41,342 nucleotides of DNA from an uncultured Bacillota bacterium (lineage in GTDB: Bacteria; Bacillota_I; Bacilli_A; RF39; UBA660). A program made the translations under genes and the position numbers. The stretch is from assembly GCA_946622285.1 (NCBI GenBank), contig CAMOPK010000001.1:1-41342 (forward strand), written 5' to 3'. Below the pieces are notes generated by a model, which ran no database searches, was not told where the DNA came from, and saw nothing but the letters and a program-made list of their open reading frames with translations. Position 1 is the first letter of the stretch. Each line of letters starts with the position of its first letter. Below are positions 18,656-30,251 of this stretch, in pieces.

Positions 18656-19382
18656 TTTCACTTGACACCCAATAATATTTTTCACCATTTTTAGCAAATG
18701 TATGCTTATATTGAGGAAGTTTATATTCAACTGTCGAGTCTTTTAAATCATCGATTGTATCAAATGATGCTATTGCCGTTGAATCAAGCGCTTTTTCTTT
18801 TAGATAGACTTTACCATCATCTGCATAATCTAAATGACCTGCACTTTCATATATGATGATTGAATCTTCAACTAATTCATATTTTTCATATTTCCCAAAT
18901 ATTTTTTCACCAAATTCGTTGCAATAACGTTTGCATTCATAATTAGTTCCTTCAACTGTGCAAATACCATCTGTATTCAATTTTTCTTGATTAAATACTT
19001 CCTTATATTTGGCATCAAATATGGCTTTATCATATGTTTTTGTTTCTTCACAAGTATCACTTAAAGTGTTTAATATTATATTATCGCGAACATTTTCTGA
19101 TAAAGTTTCAAACGTAACCTTTTCATTATCCCTGAATTCTGGATTATATCCAATTATTGCATAAAGTTCTTTTGCAAGATTTTCATAATTATCAGTTGGT
19201 TCTTCTTCTGGTTCATTAATAACTGGCTCATTAACTGGTTCATTTTCTTTTTCATTTGTAACTGGTTCTTTTACTTCTTCTTTTTTATGAAGTTTAAAAT
19301 AAACTATACCACCTAAGATTCCCAAACAAATTAATGCCAAAAGAATAGAAACAACTGTTACTTTACTACTGCTTTTTTCCAT
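18642..19382 (-). CDS. Membrane-anchored extracytoplasmic hypothetical protein
   Basis: MEKSSSKVTVVSILLALICLGILGGIVYFKL anchor, Pro/Glu/Asn linker, then soluble domain. Confidence 0.65.
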   Translation of the reverse strand: MEKSSSKVTVVSILLALICLGILGGIVYFKLHKKEEVKEPVTNEKENEPVNEPVINEPEEEPTDNYENLAKELYAIIGYNPEFRDNEKVTFETLSENVRDNIILNTLSDTCEETKTYDKAIFDAKYKEVFNQEKLNTDGICTVEGTNYECKRYCNEFGEKIFGKYEKYELVEDSIIIYESAGHLDYADDGKVYLKEKALDSTAIASFDTIDDLKDSTVEYKLPQYKHTFAKNGEKYYWVSSESVKQ

Positions 19383-19466
19383 ATATAACAACCTTCAATC
19401 AATAAAATCATAACACATATTTTAAGGTTTAACAATAAAAAGGTGCTGTTAAATAATAAAAAAAGA

Positions 19467-20198
19467 TTAGCTAATAACTAATCCTTTTCTTTTTCCCACA
19501 TCATCAATCATTTGATTGATTGCATCATAACTTGTATCAGTTCGTTTTACTATTGTACTTACAAGTTCTTCTGATAGACCTTTTTTTAAAAGTATTTCGC
19601 CATAGAATTTCAAGTCGGAATCCTCATATTCTTCACCATAATAGTCAAAATCATATAATAAGTCGACCAAAAGATGCAATAATGATCTTAATGTCATTTG
19701 TCTATATTGTTCATTTGGTTCATCAGTATATGCAATACCTCTACCATCTAAATCAATTATTTGAATATTACCCATAAGTGAAATTAAAATATTACTATTA
19801 TGTCCTTGAAAATCCTTTTTATTTGCTAAATCGAAGTGATATATATTATTATCTGTTAATTCTTTAACTTGCATTATAATTTTTCTAATAATTTCAAGTT
19901 TCATTTTCTTTGGTAATATACAAATATTATGAATATTAGTATATAAATGATGGTATTTTAATATACAACCTGCAAATGCATCATCAACATAAAGTGTACC
20001 TAATGGTAATGTTGAATGCTTTATTAATGGTTGTCTACTTACAGCAGTTTGAATTTGTTCTGGTGAATGTGAATCATCTTTACAAGTATAAAGTTTGTAT
20101 AGAATACCTTTACCAGCATTATAAACGATACCTTCAGTACCTCTACCAATTATTCTAAGCTTTCTTAAATCTTCTGATTTTATCCTTGCTTCTAGCAT
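19467..20198 (-). CDS. Protein-kinase-fold-like protein (atypical)
   Basis: IGRGTEGIVYNAGKGILYKLY (Gly loop and Lys), IYHFDLANKKDFQGHNSNILIS (catalytic-loop-like), IQIIDLDGRG (DFG-like position). Confidence 0.6.
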   Translation of the reverse strand: MLEARIKSEDLRKLRIIGRGTEGIVYNAGKGILYKLYTCKDDSHSPEQIQTAVSRQPLIKHSTLPLGTLYVDDAFAGCILKYHHLYTNIHNICILPKKMKLEIIRKIIMQVKELTDNNIYHFDLANKKDFQGHNSNILISLMGNIQIIDLDGRGIAYTDEPNEQYRQMTLRSLLHLLVDLLYDFDYYGEEYEDSDLKFYGEILLKKGLSEELVSTIVKRTDTSYDAINQMIDDVGKRKGLVIS

Positions 20199-20265
20199 AA
20201 AAACCCCTTCTTCAAGACGTATATATTAGCACAAAAAGAAAACATTTGCAAATTGCAAATGCTTT

Positions 20266-21192
20266 TTAAAAGTGTCTTCCGCCGCCACCACCGTGGCCTC
20301 CACCTGATGATCCGGAGTGTGAAGAATGACCTCCTCCTCCGCCTCCACCGCCACCGCCACTACTGCTACTAATAGTATAAGACGATGTGTGTGAATGTAA
20401 GAATTGATCAACTTTCTTGTTATAACGAACAGTTGAACGATCCATATATACTGCAGCCAATGTTTCTTTTTTAACCATTTTGTTTTTCTTAATAAGAACA
20501 ATCATGATTATTAATGTTATAAATCCAGATATACCAGCTGCTGGTATAAGTGGAAGTACATATTTAGGTGGATTTTTCTTTATATATCCATCGTCATCAA
20601 TATAATAATCTTCATCTGGTCCTCTATCAAAGTAATAATTTGCTGACTCAACAAATGATGAAAATCCATTATAATAGTTTCCATTTTTTATATCATAAAA
20701 TATCTCATCTAATATTGATTCACATGTATTATAGTCATAATAAAGTTGAGCATTACCAAATGTATATATATTGTAAAAACGATTATAGGAATTCATATTT
20801 ATAATTAAAATAATTCCACTATATTTTTCAAAATTCAATCCGAAATCATTATAATCGTAGAAATCAGCGGCATAATCTTCAATTTCTGAATCAGATAATT
20901 CTTTATCAATAGTAAGAACTACCATATCGATATTAGTTTCATCAATGTATGCTTTAATTTTATCATATAGTTCTTTTTCTTCTGCCTCTGTCATTATTTC
21001 AGCAAAGTCATATATTTTCTCAGATGCATCTACTCGAGGTGTTCTTTTTACATTTTCAATATTACTTTCTGTAATATTCCATTTTTTATTAACACCTAAA
21101 TCATCATCAGTACGAGGTGTTGTATTTGTGCTAGCAGCTACAATACTTAATCCTAAGAACAAAGATATTAAAATTAACCAAATCTTTTTCAT
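20266..21192 (-). CDS. TPM-domain membrane protein with Gly/Ser/His-rich tail
   Basis: Signal peptide, RVDASEKIYDFAEIMTEAEEKELYDKIKAYIDETNIDMVVLTIDKELSDSEIEDYAADFYD, TM, tail SSSSGGGGGGGGGGHSSHSGSSGGGHGGGGGRHF. Confidence 0.8.
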   Translation of the reverse strand: MKKIWLILISLFLGLSIVAASTNTTPRTDDDLGVNKKWNITESNIENVKRTPRVDASEKIYDFAEIMTEAEEKELYDKIKAYIDETNIDMVVLTIDKELSDSEIEDYAADFYDYNDFGLNFEKYSGIILIINMNSYNRFYNIYTFGNAQLYYDYNTCESILDEIFYDIKNGNYYNGFSSFVESANYYFDRGPDEDYYIDDDGYIKKNPPKYVLPLIPAAGISGFITLIIMIVLIKKNKMVKKETLAAVYMDRSTVRYNKKVDQFLHSHTSSYTISSSSGGGGGGGGGGHSSHSGSSGGGHGGGGGRHF

Positions 21193-22271
21193 AGTTTACC
21201 ACCACCTAACAAGAAAATAACGAGTGAGGCGATTATTATAAATGCTACAATACCTGCAAATATGCCTGCAGCATATGCTAGTGCACGACCGACTGAAATT
21301 GGCATATTACCAACAAATTCCCCAGTCTGACCATTCATTGCAAACAAATAATATTTGTCTTTATATTTAACGTTTACCATAAATACTGGTAAAAGTGCAT
21401 ATTGAGTTTTTCTTAAATTATCTTTAAGAGTATTTCCGGTAATATTAACTGTTGAATACCCTCTCATTGAAGATCTTGCTTCATTCAAAGTTGAATTATA
21501 TGATCTTTTTTTAGCAATTTCATATGCTTTTTCTTTTGAAACATCATATTTTTCAGCCAAGAATCCTGATAAATAAGCGTGATTGTAATCAACTAATCCC
21601 CTATAATCAAATGGTTCAATGGTAGTCATAATATCATCAGCAAATTTTTCACTACCATCAACTGGAACAAGGTTATATCCAACACTTAGTTCTCTTTCAA
21701 CACGATATGTATCAGTTTTAGTATAATGAGTATCTCCTGATGTCCAACTAGTAACTTTTGTTCCTTTTGCTGTTACTCCACCAAAATAAGTTATGTCATA
21801 TAACCAAAATGGTACATATAAACCTGTTATTTTTTCGATGTTCTTTTCGGAAACAAAATCTTTAGGTAAAAGTGGTCTTCCCTTTTTTAATGCTTTAAAT
21901 GCATTAATAGCATCTTCTTTTACTACTTTAAAAGGAATTAACTTATCTGGTTTAAATTCACCTGATAATTTATTTTTAAGAATTGCTGTATTTCCACAAT
22001 ATAAGCAGAATGTTGAAACTGTATTTTCATCAGCAATTATTTCAGCACCACAGTCTTTACAAAGATATGTGTCATATGATACATTTTCTTCTTTTTTTAC
22101 TTCTTTTTTAGGTTCTTCAGTTTCTTCTTTTACAACACCAAGTTTAATTAAATCATCTAGTGTATATTCAGAATCACAATATCCACATTTCCATTTTGCT
22201 AGTTTTGTAACATATAACAAAGGTGCCCCACAGGCTGGACATTTATGATCCATAGCTCTTGTTTTTGCCAT
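21189..22271 (-). CDS. Zinc-ribbon membrane protein paired with TPM gene
   Basis: HKCPACGAPLLYVTKLAKWKCGYCDSEY and YLCKDCGAEIIADENTVSTFCLYCGNTA ribbons; C-terminal TM; 4-bp overlap with the TPM gene. Confidence 0.75.
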   Translation of the reverse strand: MAKTRAMDHKCPACGAPLLYVTKLAKWKCGYCDSEYTLDDLIKLGVVKEETEEPKKEVKKEENVSYDTYLCKDCGAEIIADENTVSTFCLYCGNTAILKNKLSGEFKPDKLIPFKVVKEDAINAFKALKKGRPLLPKDFVSEKNIEKITGLYVPFWLYDITYFGGVTAKGTKVTSWTSGDTHYTKTDTYRVERELSVGYNLVPVDGSEKFADDIMTTIEPFDYRGLVDYNHAYLSGFLAEKYDVSKEKAYEIAKKRSYNSTLNEARSSMRGYSTVNITGNTLKDNLRKTQYALLPVFMVNVKYKDKYYLFAMNGQTGEFVGNMPISVGRALAYAAGIFAGIVAFIIIASLVIFLLGGGKL

Positions 22272-22312
22272 TCTATCACCTACTTAAGTATAACATTTTT
22301 AATAAAAAAATG

Positions 22313-22340
22313 GAATAAAAAAGAGTGCATTATTGCACTC
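22313..22340 (-). terminator. Intrinsic terminator
   Basis: Minus strand GAGTGCA-ATAA-TGCACTC followed by T-tract. Confidence 0.8.
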
Positions 22341-22343
22341 TCT

Positions 22344-23711
22344 TTATCTTACATAACTTTGATTGCCAGTTACTGAAGAAAGATGTGGTCTTATTGTATA
22401 ACAATGACTTTGATCTAAATTACATATTGTTGCTCTTGCAACGATTTCTCTACTTGTATTATCATCTACATCACTAGCTTCATATATTCTCTTAGATAAA
22501 GCTGATATGTTAGATACATCATGATAAGTTCCAAATACATCAGCACCATCTACATGAGCAATCATATAAGTATTTAATTTACCACCATTAAATCTATATT
22601 CTTTAGTATATTTCTTATCAGCAGTTTCTTCAAGGAATAAATATTCTAAAGTATCAGAACCACCTTCAACATCAGCTAAGCTATTATGTGTTGCAAGTTC
22701 ATAATCGGAATAACCATCACTTGCTGATATGGCAGAATAAACTCTATATTCTTTAATCATAAACTTTGTTGTATCAACATTATTTAATTTAAATTTAACG
22801 TTATAGAAATTAACTTCCGAATTAATTCCAACTCCCATAATACCCAAATTAGATTCAACATTAATAGCATAATCATCATTAATTGTAGCATCTAGTTTAA
22901 CAGTGTGACCACTTAGTCCAAGCACAGCATAAGCTCCGTTTGTTTCAATGTTTGAATACTCACTATATAGTTTTACATCTCCATCACCATAAGAGTAATA
23001 GAATCTACTAACTATCTGTTGAAGTTCATGAGAATCGAATGTATATGATACTAAGTCGATTGGGACAGGTACTAATTCTTCATTATTTGCGCCTACAAAT
23101 TTACCAAAATCATATCTTGCATCTGTACTAGCTATAGTTCCATCTGTATTTTTTAATACATAGAATTCTACATTGTAATTGTCAAGATTTTCATTTTCAC
23201 CATCAAATTTATTTGATGAACCATTATTACTTAATAACTTTGCTATTTGAGTAAAATATGTTGTATCGTAAATGCTAATTGAAGAATTACAACTAACACT
23301 TGTCAATAAAGAGAAATCACAGTCCATTTCTGGAGTTATCATAACTTCTGCTCCATTGAATGTTTCGATTTCGAAAGCATCCGGAGCTGTCAATGCCTCT
23401 CCTGTTATTGCATCGATCCAACTTCCGTCAGATTTTTTGTAATAAATTGTGTTACTTTCTAAATAACCTAATGACTTTGATGCTTGCATAATTCTTTGTG
23501 TTGTTAATCTGCCATCATAGTCAGTAATTGTCTGTCTAGTATACATTGTTTTTCCTATTACATAAGATAATGTAGGAATATCACTAGCTAAAACATATTT
23601 TTCACCATATACGCTTTCATCTCTAACGGTTCCTTTCCCACCTGCAGGGACTGCTTTAACCATTGGTATAAAACATAAACAAAATACTAATAACAATATT
23701 TTTTTCTTCAT
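22344..23711 (-). CDS. Secreted hypothetical protein
   Basis: Sec signal MKKKILLLVFCLCFIPMVKA; 455 aa beta-rich sequence with few Cys pairs; no family recognised. Confidence 0.65.
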   Translation of the reverse strand: MKKKILLLVFCLCFIPMVKAVPAGGKGTVRDESVYGEKYVLASDIPTLSYVIGKTMYTRQTITDYDGRLTTQRIMQASKSLGYLESNTIYYKKSDGSWIDAITGEALTAPDAFEIETFNGAEVMITPEMDCDFSLLTSVSCNSSISIYDTTYFTQIAKLLSNNGSSNKFDGENENLDNYNVEFYVLKNTDGTIASTDARYDFGKFVGANNEELVPVPIDLVSYTFDSHELQQIVSRFYYSYGDGDVKLYSEYSNIETNGAYAVLGLSGHTVKLDATINDDYAINVESNLGIMGVGINSEVNFYNVKFKLNNVDTTKFMIKEYRVYSAISASDGYSDYELATHNSLADVEGGSDTLEYLFLEETADKKYTKEYRFNGGKLNTYMIAHVDGADVFGTYHDVSNISALSKRIYEASDVDDNTSREIVARATICNLDQSHCYTIRPHLSSVTGNQSYVR

Positions 23712-23772
23712 AATTATCTTCCTATTCTTCTATTTTATTTTATCACTTTTAAATGCGAATGTCTATGAAAAA

Positions 23773-23793
23773 AGATTGCCTATTCGGCAATCT
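23773..23793 (-). terminator. Intrinsic terminator overlapping ftsX stop
   Basis: Minus strand AGATTGCC-GAATA-GGCAATCTTTTTT. Confidence 0.85.
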
Positions 23794-24691
23794 AAATTTT
23801 CAAATGTTTTTTAACAGCTCTCCAACTACCTAATGATCCTACTATTACAGCTATTGCAACTAAGAGTAATGCAATATAATAAACAAATGGTGTTGGCTTT
23901 ATAAGTTGTATTGTCTTAATGCTTATGTAACCACCAAAGTAATCATATAAATATGTATAACCATAAATAGTTGCTAAAATTGGTATTATTGAACCAAATA
24001 ATCCTAAGAAAATTCCTTCAAATAAGAAAGGTATTTTAATATTTATATTTGATGCTCCAACTAGTCTCATTATTTCAATTTCTTTTCTTCTTGAGAAGAT
24101 TGTAATCTTAATTGTATTTGAAATTAAGAATATTGTTACAATTATTAAAGCTCCAACGATACCTAAACTAATAGTTCTAATAGTGCTAAATACATCGATT
24201 AATTGTTCTACCATACCAGCTCCATATTGAACTGATTCGACATTTACAATAGATTCTATCTTTTTAGCTGTATCACCTATTTTTTCAACTTCTTTTACTT
24301 TTACCAAATATGTATCTTGAAGTGGATTATTATCACCAGTATAATCTCCAAGAATACTTTCAAAAACAGGAGAATCTTTCATCATTTGACTTGCTATTTT
24401 AGCTTTACTATCAAATGTAATTGATTCAATATTATCAAGTTTTTCTAATTCTAATTTCATCTCATTAATTCTATCTTCAGTAATGTCAACATCTAAAAAT
24501 GCAATAATTGTCATATCCTTTTTTACATTATCAGCAAAATTATTAACAACTGCTGATAGCATAATTGAGATTGAAACGATCAATAATGTGATTACTATAC
24601 AAGTAATTGATGCTAAGGATAATGAAAAATTACGAATTACACTATGGAAGGCATCGCGAATATCGCGACCAAGCATTCTAAACACGCGCAC
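23792..24691 (-). CDS. ftsX: Cell division protein FtsX
   Basis: About four TMs, RRKEIEIMRLVGASNINIKIPFLFEGIFLGLFGS; directly downstream of ftsE. Confidence 0.94.
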   Translation of the reverse strand: MRVFRMLGRDIRDAFHSVIRNFSLSLASITCIVITLLIVSISIMLSAVVNNFADNVKKDMTIIAFLDVDITEDRINEMKLELEKLDNIESITFDSKAKIASQMMKDSPVFESILGDYTGDNNPLQDTYLVKVKEVEKIGDTAKKIESIVNVESVQYGAGMVEQLIDVFSTIRTISLGIVGALIIVTIFLISNTIKITIFSRRKEIEIMRLVGASNINIKIPFLFEGIFLGLFGSIIPILATIYGYTYLYDYFGGYISIKTIQLIKPTPFVYYIALLLVAIAVIVGSLGSWRAVKKHLKI

Positions 24692-25373
24692 GTTTATATT
24701 TTCCTTTCGCGTAGTCTTTTTTTACTCTTCCTTCTTCTAGTTCAATTACTCGTTTCTTCATTTTTTCAACTATATGTGTATCATGAGATACCATAATAAT
24801 TGTTGTTCCTATTGCATTGACGTTTTTAAGTACATCCATTATTCCCATACTTGTTTCTTCATCCAAATTACCTGTTGGTTCATCACATATTAATAATTTT
24901 GGTCCATTGACAATTGCTCTCGCGATTGCAACTCTTTGTTTTTCTCCACCTGATAATTGATCAGGATAACTTTTAGCTTTACCTTTTAAATCTACTAGTT
25001 CCAATGCTTTTAATACCTTTGTATGAATTTCACTTGATTTTAAGCCAAATATTTCTAAGGCAAAAGCTACATTTTCATAAACTGTTAATTTTTCAAGTAA
25101 TTTAAAGTCCTGAAAAACAACTCCCATTTTTCTTCTTATTTTATATACTTTACGATTTCTTACTTTAGCAACGTTCACGCCGCCAACAAATATTTCTCCA
25201 CTTGTTGGTTTTTCTTCACGATAGATAAGTTTTACAAGAGTTGATTTTCCACAACCAGTGTGACCAATTATGAAAACAAATTCACCCTTACTTATTGTCA
25301 ATGAAACATCATTTAAGGCTTCTGTTCCGTTTTTAAAACGTTTAGTAACATTATTTAATTCAATTAATTCCAA
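24678..25373 (-). CDS. ftsE: Cell division ATP-binding protein FtsE
   Basis: IGHTGCGKSTLVKLIYREEKPTSGEI, LSGGEKQRVAIARAIVNGPKLLICDEPTGNLD. Start revised to TTG 25373 after GGTGATTTTA. Confidence 0.94.
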   Translation of the reverse strand: MELIELNNVTKRFKNGTEALNDVSLTISKGEFVFIIGHTGCGKSTLVKLIYREEKPTSGEIFVGGVNVAKVRNRKVYKIRRKMGVVFQDFKLLEKLTVYENVAFALEIFGLKSSEIHTKVLKALELVDLKGKAKSYPDQLSGGEKQRVAIARAIVNGPKLLICDEPTGNLDEETSMGIMDVLKNVNAIGTTIIMVSHDTHIVEKMKKRVIELEEGRVKKDYAKGKYKRARV

Positions 25374-25378
25374 TAAAA

Positions 25379-26483
25379 TCACCCTGCCTTTTGTTTTAGG
25401 TATGCATCAATGAATTCATTTATATCACCATCTAGTACTTTAGAAACATTTGATGTCTCAATATTTGTACGATGATCTTTAACTAATGAATAAGGATGCA
25501 TTGTATATGTTCTGATCTGGGAACCAAAATTTATATCGGATAATTCTCCTTGGATCCCCTTTAATTCTTGTTCTCGTTTTTCTAGTTCTAATTTATATAA
25601 TTTACTCTTTAAGACATTCATTGCTGTCTCACGATTTTGAATTTGACTTCTCTCATTTTGACAAGTAACAACAATTCCTGTTGCTAAGTGAGTTATTCTA
25701 ACAGCTGAATCAGTTGTATTAACGCCTTGTCCACCATTTCCACTACTGCGGTAGATATCAACACGAATATCAGAATCTTTAATCTGAATATCAACATCAG
25801 TATTATCAAATATTGGCTCAACATCAACTGATGCAAATGAAGTGTGACGTCTTGCATTAGAGTCAAATGGGGATATTCTAATTAAACGATGAACTCCTTT
25901 TTCACTTTTTAATTTTCCATAGGCATATTCACCTTTAATTAAAATGGTTGCACTTTTAAATCCAGCTTCATCTAATATTTGCTTATCAACTATTTCGTAT
26001 TTGAAACCTGATTTTTCACAAAAGCGTGTATACATACGAAGTAGCATATCTGCCCAATCACAAGCTTCTGTGCCACCTGCTCCTGCATGAATTTCCATAA
26101 TGGCTCCTAGAGAGTCATATGGTCCATTTAAAAGTAAATTTAAATTTAATTCTTCAAGTGTATCACTTATATCAACTGCTTCAAAAGCAATTAATTCAAG
26201 CATATCATCATTTGATTCTTCTTTTAGAATGTTTAACATTTCTAAATTAGAACTTACTTTATTTTTAATTTCATTGATAGAATCGACTATTTTCTTCAAT
26301 GAATTTTTTTTACTTATAATTTTTTCACTTTCTTCTGGATTGTCCCAAAAGTTAGGTTGACTCATTATTTCATCAAGTCTTTTGATTTCTTCTTCCTTAC
26401 TTGATACGTCAAAGAGCCCTCCATAAATCTATAACTTCTTTGTTGAATTCATTATATTTATTTAGTAGTTCACTTATTTCCAT
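25379..26483 (-). CDS. prfB: Peptide chain release factor 2, programmed +1 frameshift
   Basis: Zero frame ATG (26483) MEISELLNKYNEFNKEVIDLWRAL-TGA, then +1 frame DVSSKEEEIKRLDEIMSQPNFWDNPEES...; GGQGVN, SPF motif. Slip site GGAGGGCTCTTTGAC. Confidence 0.95.
26409..26414 (-). other. prfB: prfB frameshift site CTT-TGA(C) with upstream SD-like GGAGGG
   Basis: Minus strand TGGAGGGCTCTTTGACGTA; TGA at 26411-26409. Confidence 0.95.
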
Positions 26484-26544
26484 ATTACCACCTTTAATAA
26501 TTATAACATAAATTAGCAAATTTTCATATTTTAAGATAATAAAA

Positions 26545-26559
26545 AATGCCATATAGGCA

Positions 26560-26561
<2 letters not shown>
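26545..26561 (-). terminator. Intrinsic terminator overlapping ligA stop
   Basis: Minus strand AATGCC-TATAT-GGCATTTTTTATT. Confidence 0.8.
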
Positions 26562-28542
<1,981 letters not shown>

Positions 28543-28578
28543 TTAATTATACCATTTTAAGCAAGAAAAAGATAGGTT

Positions 28579-29064
28579 TTAACCTACCTTCTTTAGCATT
28601 ATTTCCATCCTCGAATGATACTTTTTATTTTGATAAAATTTAATAGCATTTTTGTTATATTCAAATACATCTACAAAAATATATTCACATTTTATATTCT
28701 TAAAATATTCTTCCATTTTTTCCATTAAGGATGTTCCTATACCGCTTGTGCGAGCTTTTTTACTAACGATTAATTCAGTTATTTCACCAGCTCTTGGACA
28801 TTTATAATCAAGATAATCATATTCGTCATATTTTCGAACCATTCCCATTATAAGTCCAACTACTTGGTTATTATCAAGTGCTAAATAGCACTTACCTTCA
28901 TTCTTGTTAATTTCTTTCAAATCAATTAAAGCCATTTTTTCACGGTATTCAGAATGTAATTGATCTAGATTGTCTTCATCAATTGAGAGAATATACTCTT
29001 CTAATTCAACAAGTAAATTTCTTACATCTTCTAGATACTTTTCTTCATATTCGATTATTTTCAA
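28579..29064 (-). CDS. GNAT-family N-acetyltransferase
   Basis: ITELIVSKKARTSGIGTSLMEKMEEYFKN acetyl-CoA motif; TTG start overlapping ddl stop (TTGA). Confidence 0.8.
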   Translation of the reverse strand: MKIIEYEEKYLEDVRNLLVELEEYILSIDEDNLDQLHSEYREKMALIDLKEINKNEGKCYLALDNNQVVGLIMGMVRKYDEYDYLDYKCPRAGEITELIVSKKARTSGIGTSLMEKMEEYFKNIKCEYIFVDVFEYNKNAIKFYQNKKYHSRMEIMLKKVG

Positions 29065-30242
29065 ATCTTTTTACTTCCTTTAAGTCCTTTCGTTCCACCA
29101 TAGTTACTTAAAATGTTGGTTTCAAATGAACGAACTTTTTTACTTTCAGCTTTATATCTTCTTAAACCTAATGAAATAATTTCATCTAATAAATCACAAT
29201 ATGGTTTATCACATTTATCCCATAGATAGAATGATAATGATCCAGGAATTGTATTTGGTTCATTAACATATAATTTTTTAGATTTTTTATCAATTAAAAA
29301 GTCAATTCTACAAACTCCATTAAGATTAAGTACACGGAATACTTTCTTAGCCATTTCTTGAACTTCAGAAGTCATTTTATCATCTAATCTTGCTGGAACA
29401 ATACGGTTAGTTGAAGCCATTCCTTTAGAGCCACTCTTCTTGCCACCGCCTAAATATTTATCACGATAACTTAAGAATTCATCAACACCCATAACTTCTT
29501 CTAAAACACTTACTTCTTGAGATTCATAGTTACCAATTACACTAGCATTTACTTCAACTAAGTTCTCAACAGCCTTTTCAACAATGATTTTAGAATCATA
29601 TGAAATTGCATCATTTATAGCTTCATCTAAATCTTCTTCATGTTTTACAACTGAAATTCCAACGCTACTACCAAGTGTTGCTGGTTTAACAACAACTGGA
29701 TAACCAAGTTTTTTAATTTTCTTAGTTATTTCATCAGTATTTAGTTGATATTCTGTATCATAGAACCATACATAATCAACGCATGGAATTCCTTCATCTT
29801 TCATAACTTGTTTCATAACTACTTTATCTTGACCTAAAGCAGAACCTAACACATTAGATCCAACATAGGGAATTTTTAGAGTTTCTAAGAATCCTTGAAG
29901 CGATCCATCTTCTACCCCATGTCCATGAACAATTGGTAGAATTACATCAATATCAGTCACTTCTTTTCTAAAAACGCCATTTGTTTTCATTAAGAAAAAT
30001 CTATTTTCACTCTTAACTAATGTTACCTTTTTAGCAAATCTCTTAAGTAAATCTAAATCACGATAGATATCAATTTCTTTTAACATATTTCCTGTATACC
30101 AGGTTTGATCTTTCGCGATATAAATTGGAACTACTTCATACTTTTCTTCATTAATATTTTTCATGGCTTGAATTGCTGAAATAATACTTACTTCATGTTC
30201 AACTGATTCGCCACCAAATACTACACCTACTTTTATTTTCAT
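29061..30242 (-). CDS. ddl: D-alanine--D-alanine ligase
   Basis: VGVVFGGESVEHEVSIISAIQAM, PYVGSNVLGSALGQDKVVMKQVM, VVKPATLGSSVGISVV, NEPNTIPGSLSFYLW. Confidence 0.95.
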   Translation of the reverse strand: MKIKVGVVFGGESVEHEVSIISAIQAMKNINEEKYEVVPIYIAKDQTWYTGNMLKEIDIYRDLDLLKRFAKKVTLVKSENRFFLMKTNGVFRKEVTDIDVILPIVHGHGVEDGSLQGFLETLKIPYVGSNVLGSALGQDKVVMKQVMKDEGIPCVDYVWFYDTEYQLNTDEITKKIKKLGYPVVVKPATLGSSVGISVVKHEEDLDEAINDAISYDSKIIVEKAVENLVEVNASVIGNYESQEVSVLEEVMGVDEFLSYRDKYLGGGKKSGSKGMASTNRIVPARLDDKMTSEVQEMAKKVFRVLNLNGVCRIDFLIDKKSKKLYVNEPNTIPGSLSFYLWDKCDKPYCDLLDEIISLGLRRYKAESKKVRSFETNILSNYGGTKGLKGSKKI

Positions 30243-30251
30243 AAAATCCTC

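Noticed and set aside
20226-20501. 91-aa minus ORF with VAVVAVAVEAEEEV
   Set aside because: Out-of-frame reading of the Gly/Ser/His-rich tail of the TPM gene; artefact of the repeat.
21793-22248. 151-aa plus-strand ORF
   Set aside because: Antisense to the zinc-ribbon gene; no RBS or promoter seen and no recognisable motif.
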